This document shows positions 20,801-32,239 of a stretch of DNA of 64,000 bases, one piece after another (positions within the stretch are counted from its first letter, which is position 1; each line of letters begins with the position of its first letter). Under the pieces are notes generated by a model that was given only the letters and a program-made list of their open reading frames with translations, was not told where the DNA came from and searched no databases. Source of the DNA: Pomphorhynchus laevis (taxonomy: Eukaryota; Acanthocephala; Palaeacanthocephala; Echinorhynchida; Pomphorhynchidae); the NCBI GenBank assembly GCA_012934845.2, contig WNNJ02001261.1, forward strand, positions 62,001 to 126,000. The letters run 5' to 3'. Position numbers and translations under genes: made by a program.

Positions 20801-23620
20801 TTATTTATTATCCATCCATAAAAATTTGCCACTTAAGAGTTTAAATTTATTCTTTATATTATTGTGTTGATTTATATATTTTACTATTTTCTGCTTGATG
20901 TTATTTTTATAGTAACCTAGTTTAAAATATGTATCTATTAAATTATTTAAATGATTTTGAAGAAAGCCAATATCATTACATATTGTTGCAATTCTTAAAA
21001 TTTCATTATTTAATGTATTATATTTTATATTATATGGTATGCATGAATGCTCATGCAAAAATATGTTTCTTGTAAATTTAAATATGTCATCTTTACGATA
21101 TAAATTAATAGTAGTTTTAGTTAATGTTAATTTAATGTTCATATCTAGATATACACCTTCTTTATCATTAATATTGGTTTTGTTAAGAATAAGGCTTTCT
21201 GGATAAATGTGCTCACTAATTGAATAAAAATTATTAGAATTAAATACACATATATCATCAATGTATCGAAACATATATTTCATATATTTATATTGTTTAG
21301 ATTTAGTTTTTACACAGTTATGAACAAATTTATATTCTATAAAGCTTAAAAACAAGTCAGCTATAATTGGGCTACTATTACCACCCATTGGAACACCTTT
21401 TACTTGTCTAAATATAGATATCCCTACTTTTAAATAATTTTGATTTATCAAAATATTTAAGGATTCTATTAATTCAATTTTATCCATATATTTATATTTA
21501 TTTGATGGTTTAATTTTTGTTAGATAGGCGTTATAATTATTATAACATATATATGTATATCTTTTTCCGAATATAAGGTTAATTAATTTTACTAACGCTT
21601 CTTTAATATCTACTAAATCTAGATTTGTATAAAGCGTACTAAAATCGTATGTATTCATATTTTGAAAATTTATTCATTTTGTCTGTTCTAAAAATTCTTT
21701 TGTAGAATTAATACTGAAATAGTGTTTTATACCAGTATTAATTTCGATTACCTTGCAATATTTTTTAAAATGTGCTTTAATTACTTTAAGTATTTTATTC
21801 ATATAGACAGAAAGTGGTTTTAATGTACATTTAAACGCACTACATATGAACCTGGGTTTTATTGGATTTTTATGTAATTTTGGATTCCAATATAATATAG
21901 GTAGAGTTTTATTATCTAATTCAACCTTTATACCCTTTTTATCCATTATAGAACAGTGACTTGTAATAATTGTTTCTAAAGTCAACTCACTACGTTCATA
22001 TGTTGGATTTGCATTTAAATCATTAGAATTAACCTCTTTCATTAGTATATCATAAAAAAGCTTTTTGCATATGAAGACAAAGATTGATTGACTATAGTTT
22101 TAATTTTAATTTAAATTGTTGATTTAAAATTTGGTGAACAAAACTATTGATTATTAATTAAAGTATTATTATGTTGAAGACAAAGTTATTACTAGCTTTA
22201 TCAATAGTTGTTATTATATATTTATCCTTTAATTTAGTAAGTTCTTTATACATATCTTTATTAATTTTATCTTTCCTTTTATAATTGTTTGTTATTTTCA
22301 TTTTATTTTTAATTTTATCAAATATATAATCTTTCCAAATTTTCATTCGAGCTTTCACTATTAATCAGCTTTCTAAAGTAATCATTTAAGTTATTATATA
22401 ACGAACTGTAAATTTTATTTTTGTCGTTGTTGTTATTTAATCTATATTTATACCCTTTTGATAGCAGCTTTCTTAATTCACAATTTTCAATTAATTCTAG
22501 ATTATGGGTACATATATGTTCATTTATTTTATCAACACTAAGAGTTTTACAATTGCATTCTGTTTCCATTATGTTTCTAATATTATCGTTACATATTGAT
22601 TTTAATTATTTATTATAATTACAAATTTTTCGTCCTAACGGTGGTAGGAGTTTATACATTATTTTAGGAATATATTTACTTATATCTGACCCTATTATTT
22701 CTTTACTTATAGAATTATTTAAAAGTCCGGCTAGATTTATGTTATCTATACATTTATTAATGAAGTTTATGGTTAATGTATATTTTCTATTGGTATTATT
22801 TACATTTATTGTATGATTATAGTATTTTGTATTACAATAACTGTCTATTATACAACTTAGCATATCATAGACGTTAATTAATTTTTGATTTATTGAGCAT
22901 ATGATATCTTTAGAAAAACTTCTTATATTTACATAAAAATCTTTTAGCTTATTATCACTTAAAAGTTGTTTTAGCATTTCTAATTGTTCATTTATATACA
23001 TATCTTTTTTAATATTTTTAACTCTATTTTTCCTATTCCTTTTATCACCATGACTTCTTGGTTTGCGTTTAACCGGATTATTATAATATAGGTGTTTATT
23101 ATGTATTATACTACTTCTGCCAATTCCTTGTACCACGTCATTCAATCCTAATGGGTAGATGGAATTAAGCGTTTTAATCCAAAAATCTTTTTTTTCTAAT
23201 AGTTTTTAATTTAATATTGAAATGTTTTCTTCAATAATATGTTCTAAAATAAATAATTTACAGTTTTTAATATCATGTCCTATTAATCTCATATGTTTAT
23301 GAAATATAGTTTGACTATTATGCTGTATATTATATATGTATTATATATATGCCTAAACCTAGTTTTTAACATTTGATAAGTTTTTCCTATATATTGCAAT
23401 CCACATGTGCATTGTATTAGATACACCACACCTGCGGTATTGCAGTTACAATTATTATTAATATTTAATAAAAACATTTGTTTGTCGTATTACTTACGAT
23501 ACAATTATTATTATTTATAACATCACAAACTATACAATTTTTCTGTTACATTTAAAAGATCTAAAATTGAAATCATTAGTACTTACGTATTTTCCAATAT
23601 TGTTGAGTACACGTAACTTT
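20801..23620 (-). mobile_element. Naiad PLE unit 2 (broken)
   Basis: Second tandem unit, very similar to unit 1 but with several interruptions. The RT lies in pieces at 20801-21658, 21674-22042 and 22158-22569, with GVPMGGNSSP and RYIDD intact. The linker (22606-23145) and GIY-YIG start (23289-23477) follow upstream. A 93-bp insertion sits at 22083-22175. Because the linker frame here is open from the endonuclease side, it shows that endonuclease and RT were originally one protein. Confidence 0.88.
22083..22175. mobile_element. Short AT-rich insertion with 10-bp target duplication
   Basis: A 93-bp insertion absent from the other Naiad units, flanked by GAAGACAAAG at 22073-22082 and 22176-22185. 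It has no coding capacity and its family is unknown. Confidence 0.7.
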
Positions 23621-23960
23621 TAAGTCATAATTTTTAACGTTGCTTTTTCGGTGTCGCCACCTAGTTTAGTTGACTCAGACTAAACTTACAACGGGCCATC
23701 CAGCAGCATCTGACAGGGAGCTGCCCTGCTTAAGGCGGTTGCAGGCTGGAACCAAATCTATAAAGATCTACCACCTTCACTCCATGCGCTACGCGACCTA
23801 GCTATTGGCCATTACCTGGTCTCTTAAACGTGATCACGTAAAGCAGTTTACATTTTAAAGTGTAATCACCTTGGGATGCAAACTTCTCCCTTTTTTAAGA
23901 ATTAATAATTCATGCTTGTGTAAAATAAGAAAAAATAATAGTAAAGTCGTAGCCAATAAT

Positions 23961-24110
23961 ACTCAGTTAGCTGATTAAATCAGCTAACTGAGTCTACGTA
24001 TTTAATATAATTATAAAATAAACAAAACATAATAATGCTAAATCAAAATTTAATAATTAAATAATAAAATTAATAATTGTTTTTAGATTTTCTATAATTT
24101 AAATCAAGTT

Positions 24111-24141
<31 letters not shown>

Positions 24142-24349
24142 TTTAAAATAAACGTCATTTTTATGAATTGACTAATAAATAACAGACGTTGTATCATAAT
24201 AAGAATTAGAGGTCATCAGGAGGAACTGCTATGCTATCAGGTTTCGGCCCCTAACTCCTCTACCCAACATAGCAGCGGGGCCAAATACATGCTAATGATG
24301 TATTTCCTCTGAAAAAACTATCTAGTATCTTATTCTAATGCAAAGTATA
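23961..24349 (-). repeat. Naiad pseudo-LTR, copy 3, with palindromic edge
   Basis: Third direct repeat. Its outer edge is a perfect palindrome, ACTCAGTTAGCTGATT facing AATCAGCTAACTGAGT (23961-23993), so a short inverted piece of the same terminal sequence abuts the repeat. Confidence 0.85.
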
Positions 24350-25402
24350 TTATTTATTATCCATCCATAAAAATTTGCCACTTAAGAGTTTAAATTTATT
24401 CTTTATATTATTGTGTTGATTTATATATTTTACTATTTTCTGCTTGATGTTATTTTTATAGTAACCTAGTTTAAAATATGTATCTATTAAATTATTTAAA
24501 TGATTTTGAAGAAAGCCAATATCATTACATATTGTTGCAATTCTTAAAATTTCATTATTTAATGTATTATATTTTATATTATATGGTATGCATGAATGCT
24601 CATGCAAAAATATGTTTCTTGTAAATTTAAATATGTCATCTTTACGATATAAATTAATAGTAGTTTTAGTTAATGTTAATTTAATGTTCATATCTAGATA
24701 TACACCTTCTTTACCATTAATATTGGTTTTGTTAAGAATAAGGCTTTCTGGATAAATGTGCTCACTAATTGAATAAAAATTATTAGAATTAAATACACAT
24801 ATATCATCAATGTATCGAAACATTTATTTCATATATTTATATTGTTTAGATTTAGTTTATTCACAGTTATGAACAAATTTAAATTCTATAAAGCTTAAAA
24901 ACAAGTCAGCTATAATTGGGCTACTATTACCACCCATTGGAACACCTTTTACTTGTCTAAATATAGATCTCCCTACTTTTAAATAATTTTGATTTATCAA
25001 AATATTTAAGGATTCTATTAATTCAATTTTATCCATATATTTATATTTATTTGATGGTTTAATTTTTGTTAGATAGGCGTTATAATTATTATAACATATA
25101 TATGTATATCTTTTTCCGAATATAAGGTTAATTAATTTTACTAACGCTTCTTTAATATCTACTAAATCTAGATTTGTATAAAGAGTACTAAAATCGTATG
25201 TATTTATATTTTGAAAATTTATTCCTTTGTCTGTTCTAAAAATTCTTTTGTAGAATTAATACTGAAATAGTGTTTTATACCAGTATTAATTTCGATTACC
25301 TTGCAATATTTTTTAAAGTGTGCTTTAATTGCTTTAAGTATTTTATTCATATAGACAGAAAGTGGTTTTAATGTACATCTAAAGGCACTACATATGAACC
25401 TA
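24350..25402 (-). mobile_element. Naiad PLE unit 3 (5'-truncated)
   Basis: Third unit holding only the RT half. The 157-residue frame at 24350-24823 starts at FRYIDD. Upstream motifs follow in other frames up to about 25400, where a different PLE on the plus strand begins. Confidence 0.85.
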
Positions 25403-26420
25403 CGCGTCCATATACGGTATCACTCCTAAACGTGCTTAGTCAAAAAGATCCGGTCATTCAATGGCAGGTACAGCTTGAAGATAGTAAACAACCGATCGCA
25501 TTTCTCGATGTGCTGGTTACACGTGGTAATAGCATCACAACAGAGGTTTATCGTAAACTTAATATTACGTGGAATCCTACCATTTGGTCTACTCATATAC
25601 CAAACAAATATAAGATATCCGCAGCATTTCATTGTTGCTAAGGTCTTTGCAAATTTAATCGGAGAAATGTAAATAGTTGACAGAAAGTTCGATTATTTAG
25701 TTAAAACTTAAAAATCGTGGCTTTCCCGAATGGGCCATCACCCAGGCTGATCGAAAATCGAAGAGTATATTTTTTTGCATCGGCACATGACAAAAAAGAC
25801 CAAGCAAAAACTTAAATATATTTGCGATCGTCTTTCGTTGACAACCGTAGCCTGAACAAACTTGGAGATGGTCATAGACGACAGACATTATCACGTCCTA
25901 CAGCTTACTGTCCACCTAGCAGGTGTCTAGCATCCATGTTCAAACGGAGACTCTTAACTTAGCAAACGTTAGGTCTCGTATATGAGATAAAAATGTAGAG
26001 ATTGTGATGTACATACGTGGGTCAGACTAAATGACCATTACACCTTAGAATTAAAAAAATGCTCTAAGGAAAGAGGACAAGTCATCTGCGTTTTAAACCA
26101 TTCCCTCATTAAATGACACAATATTGAATTCGATGATATCAAAATATTTGCAGAGTCAAATTATTATAGACGATTAATTTTTGAGTCTATGCACATCAAG
26201 GGCAGTAATGAAAGGATGCATGGAAATAAATTAAATCATAATTTATAAATTCCTATCGATACTGTGGACTAAGAAAACATTTTCAAATTCTTCCGCACTT
26301 ATGGGAAATAAAACGATTTGTGTTTTGAAAAGTTTAAACTTGAAAAGGATCATTGTGATTGACCGAAACGTTGTTACAATTTACTTTAACAAAAAATTTT
26401 CTCGTGTGTATAATGCCTAA
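25403..26420 (+). mobile_element. PLE of another family, RT thumb and C-terminal GIY-YIG (broken)
   Basis: The frame at 25432-25641 gives PIAFLDVLVTRGNSITTEVY and YRKLNITWNP, the conserved end of a PLE RT. Further on, in other frames, come CTYVGQTK, HSLIK, HNIEFDDIKIF and YYRRLIFESMHI, the downstream half of a canonical C-terminal GIY-YIG. Upstream motifs were lost at the junction with Naiad unit 3. A tail with CCGAAACGTTG follows at about 26360. It is heavily decayed. Confidence 0.65.
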
Positions 26421-26579
26421 AACCAGATTACTTTGCACACGAATATAATTTTAACAAAATATAAATATATTTCGAAATAAATTTCCAGACAGGTAATTTT
26501 ATCTGTGAAATGTAAAGATGTTATACTGATCTCTGATTCAATCCTAAACTTGTGATTCAAACTAGTGTACGAATATCGT

Positions 26580-27870
26580 CACGAACCAGTTTCCACACGA
26601 TCTTACACATCATCCTTCGCCGACGATAGTACTCAGTAGATCTTCAGGGTACAGGCACTTAGCGTTAACTTTTTAACGTGCTGTAATACCTGCATGGTTA
26701 ATAAAGAATCCGGGTGGCACAATGATTGATGAATTTCAAAATGGTTATTGACAGTAACCATTTTGATATACCCTTTTATAGGGGTAGCTGTACTATTCAG
26801 TTGACCAGGACGGTACTCGATTTTCAAAATTGTAAAATGCTAACTCTGGTCACTATTTTTCAATCTTATTTTTTTAATTTTGTTGCCGAGCTGTTTTTGG
26901 CATAAACGACACTGAGTGTTGATCCGTTACTTCCTTAAAAAGCCTCGGATAAAGTAGTGCCTTCTTCTTCGTAGACTTTCAACGATAGCATGAGATTTCT
27001 TTTCAACGGCAGAGTATTTCCTCTCGGTGTATGTGAGAGTTTATGCGAAGAGCGCTTATGGTTTGCCCTGTTCGTTCAAAAATGTTACAATCGTAATATA
27101 TAAGGCATCGATTAATACAGCTAACGCTTTATTCTCGTCAACATAGCTTAAACATACGTATATTACATTCTGCTTTAAGCTTTCAAAATAACGAGCACAT
27201 TCGTTGCTGATCGAAAAATTTATCACATTGGAGTCGTATGATTTTCGTATGATGGGAATCCAACAGGAGTAATATAAAAACAATTCAAGCCCCCTTTTTA
27301 CGATTTGGCGTAGGGTGGTACAGGTAGATTCTTTGATGGCAACAACCATTCTAGATCCGGTTTTGTCGTGCCGTTAAAGATGTACCCTGACGTAGTAATT
27401 TCACATTGACTAAATGCAAATTTATAGATATTGTATGCCAGGCCATAAATTCGGCCGCTTCATTTTATATTTCTTGACTTGAAGTCATGTTGAGTTTCTT
27501 ATTTACAGCAAATTTTTACGTTCTCCATGTAAATGAAGGTATTCGGCAATTGGTACTTAGCGAAAATCAAGTCCATCAGTCGTGGAACACATACTACGGC
27601 GTTTGTAATGCCGAAGGGAATTCTAAAAACATGATTATTTCATTGTGTAGCATTCGTTTAATCTCGTTTTTAATAAAATTAATATCCACTGTTTAATATT
27701 TTCCAGATTTTATCGCAATTGGATGAGTGTTGTGGGCAAGATTCGCGAATAGTTTTAATAGTTCGATATTCGCACATCTGATTCCTGGGGCAATCTGAAG
27801 GGTTAAGATGTTCATAACGAGGATTACCTCGCACATCAAAAAAATTATTTTTACGTGGCAAATGCACACC
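26580..27870 (-). mobile_element. Ty3/gypsy LTR-retrotransposon fragment (fossil)
   Basis: A minus-strand remnant with an RNase H to integrase spacer (IEYRPGQLNSTA, then HQSLCHPDSLL) and, upstream, an RT/RNase H junction region (27056-27349). It is related to the two fuller gypsy elements in the window. No LTRs were found at its ends. It is an old fragment with many breaks. Confidence 0.55.
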
Positions 27871-28725
27871 GAAAAAGCAACTTTAAAAATTATGACTTAA
27901 AAGTTACATGTACTCAACAATATTGAAAAAATACGGAAGTACTAATGATTTCAATTTTAGATCTTTTAAATGTAACAGAAAAAAATTGTATAGTTTGTGA
28001 TGTTATAAATAATAATAATTGTATCGTAAGTAATACGACAAACAAATGTTTTTCATTAAATATTAATAATAATTGTAACTGCAATACCGCAGGTGTAGTG
28101 TATCTTATACAATGTACATGTGGATTGCAATATATAGGAAAAGCATATCAAATGTTAAAAACCAGGTTTAGGCAACACATATATAATATACAGCATAATA
28201 GTCAAACTATTTTTCATAAACATATGAGATTAATAGGACATGACATTAAAAACTGTAAATTATTTATTTTAGAACATATTATCGAAAGCATTACAATATT
28301 AAATCAAAAACTATTAGAAAAAGAAGATTTTTGGATTAAAACGCTTAATTCCATGTACCCATTAGGATTGAATGACGTGGTACAAGGAATTGGCTGAAGT
28401 AGTATAATACATAATAAACAACTATATAATAATCCAGTTAAACGCAAACCAAGAAGTCATGGTGATAAAAGGAATAGGAAAAATAGAGTTAAAAATATTA
28501 AAAAAGATATGTATATAAATGAACAATTAGAAATGTTAAAACAACTTTTAAGTGATAATAAGCTAAAAGATCTTTATGTAAATATAAGAAGTTTTTCTAA
28601 AGATATCATATGTACAATAAATCAAAAATTAATTAACGACTATGATAGGCTAAGTTGTATAATAGACAGTTATTGTAATACAAAATACTATAATCGTACA
28701 ATAAATGTTAATAATAACAGCTTCA
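27871..28725 (+). mobile_element. Naiad PLE, endonuclease and linker part
   Basis: Plus-oriented 5' half of a Naiad. The frame 27945-28397 contains NCIVC, VVYLIQC, LQYIGKA and RFRQH; the frame 28509-28730 covers the linker up to TINVNN. It ends abruptly at about 28721, where a REL LINE begins. One early stop (after VVQGIG) separates the two frames. Confidence 0.85.
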
Positions 28726-29835
28726 ACATACCTAGAATTTCTCATTTATTACGCAGTGCACCATGTTTCGATTGCAGGTCTTCGCTGCATGCATCCGAGG
28801 AAACTCAACTCGAATCTTTGGGCAGATTGGTTAAGCTTAACATTAGTGATAAGGCATGGGCCAAAGCAACACTACAGGTGGATCTTGGTGGGCTCCGAAT
28901 TTTCCTAAGCAAAACAGTCGCTATTGCCGCCTACCTACGTCCGAGCCGGATCTCGGAAGTCTAAGCATAATTAACAGTGCGACATACATTTCAGGAGTGA
29001 CACACTGTACCGAGTTGGGTGTAGATAATACACCGACGGAACCTCATGTTTAAAAACGTTGGTATCGTATCTTGCACATGTTGACCAGGAAATCCCTCCT
29101 TTCTACGGCAAAAACGGCTAAGAGTCGTGGGCGGTTGCTAGGCGTAGCTGGAAGACTTAGGGCGTTTCTGACGATGCTGCCCATTTCAGTTGTTGGCACT
29201 AGGATTGACGACAGATCTTTTGCTATAGCGGCTGCACTCTGTCTCGGCATTCCGTCCAGAAGGTAAATGCTATATGGGTACGGAATGAACACAGATTCAT
29301 TAGGATTGCATAATCTCAACTGCCTGCGTGTTAAATTGCGACATTCCCGCCACTCCTAATTGAACAGACTTTTGAAATCTGATATTTACGCAGCAGATGT
29401 GCCATCTCGCCTAGAGCCAGCAGGACTGCTGCGGAACGACGGTAAGCGCCCAGATCACTGATAAAAGGGAAGGATGGAAAACTCCTATTATGGGATTTCA
29501 CCTGCTTGAATGCTCTAGCACCAAGTTATGGAACACTTGCTGTCGTGTCCGGGAGCAGTGTCGCCGATTCAGCAAAACTCCGGAAACGTGAAAAATCTAG
29601 CGAATCAGATAATCTACAATTCGTTTTCATGCAGATTGCCATTGAGACTTTGGGGGCTTTAGGGAAGACGGCTTTCTTCATAAAGATGCTTAGAAACGAT
29701 ATCAAAAGAGCGACTGGAGAAGCACACGCCACATCCTTTTTCGGCAACGTCTTAGTGCAGTAATTCAAAGACGGGACGCTGCGTGCATTATGGAGTGCTT
29801 GAGTGACCCAGCTACGGAAAAGTTTTTAATTTATT
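28721..29835 (+). mobile_element. REL LINE family 3, RT thumb to endonuclease (broken)
   Basis: The first frame has ISDKAWAKATLQVDLGGL, typical of the RT thumb of this LINE group. At 29506-29763 another frame reads LAPSYGTLAV, SVADSAKLRKREKS and FVFMQIAIETLGALG, then the IKRATGEAHATSF stretch. This is the K..K and (I/V)E core and C-terminal helix of the restriction-like endonuclease. Multiple stops and frameshifts lie between. No captured 3' gene was seen. Confidence 0.65.
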
Positions 29836-30024
29836 GATCGGCTGAACCTTTGTAGGATACATCAGTCATGTCATGGCTTTTAACTGTTTTAAAATAAAAA
29901 AAGAAAGTATCGTGAATTTATATCGTGAATATCTTTTGTATTTATCTTGACCTGATAGTTGAATAAATTGTCTAAAAATTACAATAATGTGCAAGCAAAA
30001 TGAATAACTTTATGTTTTTGTAGT
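29836..30024. other. AT-rich 3' flank of the REL LINE
   Basis: Contains TTTTAAAATAAAAAAAGAAA near 29890, which may be the remains of a 3' tail. Nothing else was recognised. Confidence 0.25.
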
Positions 30025-30600
30025 GTAGGCGTTCAATTTCATTCAGTGTTCTGTAATCGAGGCCAGCACTGATGCACCATTGCCAAGTTGTATGTCAGTA
30101 CTTATGCGTTGCATTAGGACAGAGCCAGCCCGCGGGTCTAATGATCCGACTCTCACTAGATATGTCGTCTGGTGACCGGGAGCTAGCGGGTCCACGTAGG
30201 TGTAGTCTCAACGTTCGAATTTACCGCGGTCCAATGGGACTATTTTAACGTCGTATGAGAGTCTGCTATTAGATCGTAACCACCCTGGAGGTTCTAAACG
30301 GCTTGGGATTTGGGCCTTTTCAAGAGCGTCCAGAATAATTGAATTAACCACAGGGTTCTCAGCAAACCAACTTGCTGAACGTGAACAACTGAGGTCATGA
30401 GTGCCTAGTGAGGCTATTTGGATTCCGCAACGACATGTGTGAAGTTGGCAAACCTGGTCTCCGAGACGTAAAGCGCATGCAATACGGAATGTATCATCAC
30501 TCATCCTCGAATCGACTGATAGAGCAGGGACTGACTGGAGAACTTACCTGCATCAGCTCTGCTAAAAAAAATCGTAAAATGTGGTCATATTTAATTTTAA
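30025..30600 (-). mobile_element. REL LINE family 3, endonuclease region (broken)
   Basis: The 98-residue frame at 30208-30504 holds IACALRLGDQVCQLHTCRCG and THDLSCSRSA, a zinc finger ahead of the restriction-like endonuclease, then RLEPPGWLRSN. Lower coordinates in another frame give YVDPLAPG and LMQRISTDIQLGNGASVLAS, the C-terminal end. The middle is deleted. Opposite in strand to the copy at 28.7-29.8 kb. Confidence 0.65.
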
Positions 30601-31379
30601 GAGGTTGAATTTGTCTTAAAAAGTCGATACCTACTTAGGTCATGCATATATAAATGTTCATCAAAACAAAATGCACAATCTAAAATGCCATTATAAAAGA
30701 TTTAAAGGTGTGGAATTCGATTACGTCGAATTAAATCAAATTTTACTCCTTTAAATCCTTTATTATGATTGGGAATTCTACAAAAAAAATATTATAAATG
30801 AACTTTAAAATCATTCCTAGCTTCAAAATACTAAAAAATAAGGTACGAATATTACTTGTTAAGTCGACAGCCATCTACTAGAACAAACCGTTGTAATTTG
30901 TCTATATAAATATCATTCAACAAACGAATGCTGCACATTCAAAAAACACAGGAAACACGTTGAGAATAAAGAATTTTCTACATTGAGAGTATAGATTTTT
31001 GTAATATAAAAAGCTGTAGCCGATAATTAGACAACATAGGCAGCAGCTGTCATTAAGTTAGAAATAGTACTAAGATTATTTTAGAAGATCACTTCTTTGA
31101 TCACTTTAGAAGTGATCAAAAACAATAGAATGTAAAATAATAGAACGTTAGGAAAATAAATATAGTGTGTGAGAAAAATGATGTGTGAGAGATAAAGAAT
31201 AAACGTCTGCGACATATACTTTATTAAACAGCGCACAAATGATAAAAATCGGCAACGCAATGTAATATATATAGCAAAGCAATTTACAATCATGAGAACA
31301 TATCGGGTGATGCGAATTTATTGGAAATTCGATATGAAACAAATATTTGAACTGACAATTGATAATGGATAGAAATAAT
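30601..31379. other. AT-rich interval, nothing recognised
   Basis: No gene or known repeat. A short inverted repeat (GATCACTTCT with AGAAGTGATC) occurs near 31093-31118. Confidence 0.3.
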
Positions 31380-31760
31380 GTGATATAGGCTTATACAATG
31401 CTGATAAGTTGACACCATCAATTTAAACACCAATACAGCAAATTTATAAATAGTAGAGGAAATGCTATACTATCAGGTTTCGGCCTCTATACCTCGACCA
31501 AACATAGCAGCGGGGTCAATTTCAGTCCTGCCCTGGTTTATTAATTAGTTAAAGTATAAACGCTAGTATATACAATTCAAGCATAATTGCCAACGGATTT
31601 CGAATTAATATTTAGATAAAGTTTCCTCCATTAAAATTTTCAGCTAATGATTTATATTTATTTTTAATAATATTGTGTTGATTTATATATTTTAATATTT
31701 TCTGTTTGATGATATTTGTATAAAATATGCATCTATTAAATTATAAGACAATATAAACAA
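31380..31760 (-). mobile_element. Diverged Naiad remnant: structured motif and RT end
   Basis: At 31450-31515 the Naiad motif is present as TGCTATAC, GGCCTC, CATAGCAG and GGGGTC; GGCCTC can still pair with GGGGTC through two G-U pairs. At 31650-31745 the RT C-terminal coding sequence is recognisable but unreadable. Confidence 0.6.
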
Positions 31761-31796
31761 TAGAAAAAAACAATTAGAAACACAATATCTTTTAAA

Positions 31797-31995
31797 TAGC
31801 TGATTCTGATCTATTATTGATTAATAATTTTTGGAGCTGAATCAAAGAAAAGAGGAAATTATTTTTGGTACTTCGCTAACTTCTGTTAGCATCTTTAGAA
31901 AATTACCTAATTTTCTGAAGATGCTAACAGTAGTTAGCGAAATATCAAATATAAATTCATCTTTTTGATCCAGCTCCAATAATTATTAATCACTT
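31797..31995. repeat. Foldback element, about 190 bp
   Basis: Inverted repeat with landmarks TTGGAGCTGAATCAAAGAAA on the left and its complement near 31960-31980 on the right, and CTAACTTCTGTTAGCATCTT facing AAGATGCTAACAGTAGTTAG in the centre. A half copy lies at 38070-38190 on the far side of the gypsy element. MITE-like; no transposase seen. Confidence 0.65.
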
Positions 31996-32157
31996 TTCAA
32001 TAGCACTTCGTCACTTTTGTGTGGTACTTAGTATCAAGTTAGATAATTAAAATAATTAAAAAATAAAATAATAAAATAATAAATAATTAAATAATTAAAT
32101 AATTTTATAATTTTATATAAGATTTCATATAACTTATATCAAGTTAAATATAACTTA

Positions 32158-32239
32158 TGTTGTACTTTATGTCTATGTTACTTATATACTATTTTTAGAT
32201 GTTAAATAAAACCACTTTGGTTTTAGTTTAAACACTACA
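32158..32239 (+). repeat. 5' LTR of gypsy 1
   Basis: 82 bp, TG..CA. Very short for a gypsy LTR. It contains ATGTTAAATAAA (32199-32210), the likely RNA start and self-primer region. Confidence 0.88.

Noticed and set aside
31093-31118. Inverted repeat as a terminator or operator
   Set aside because: It is isolated in AT-rich DNA with no adjoining gene; chance hairpins of this size are expected.
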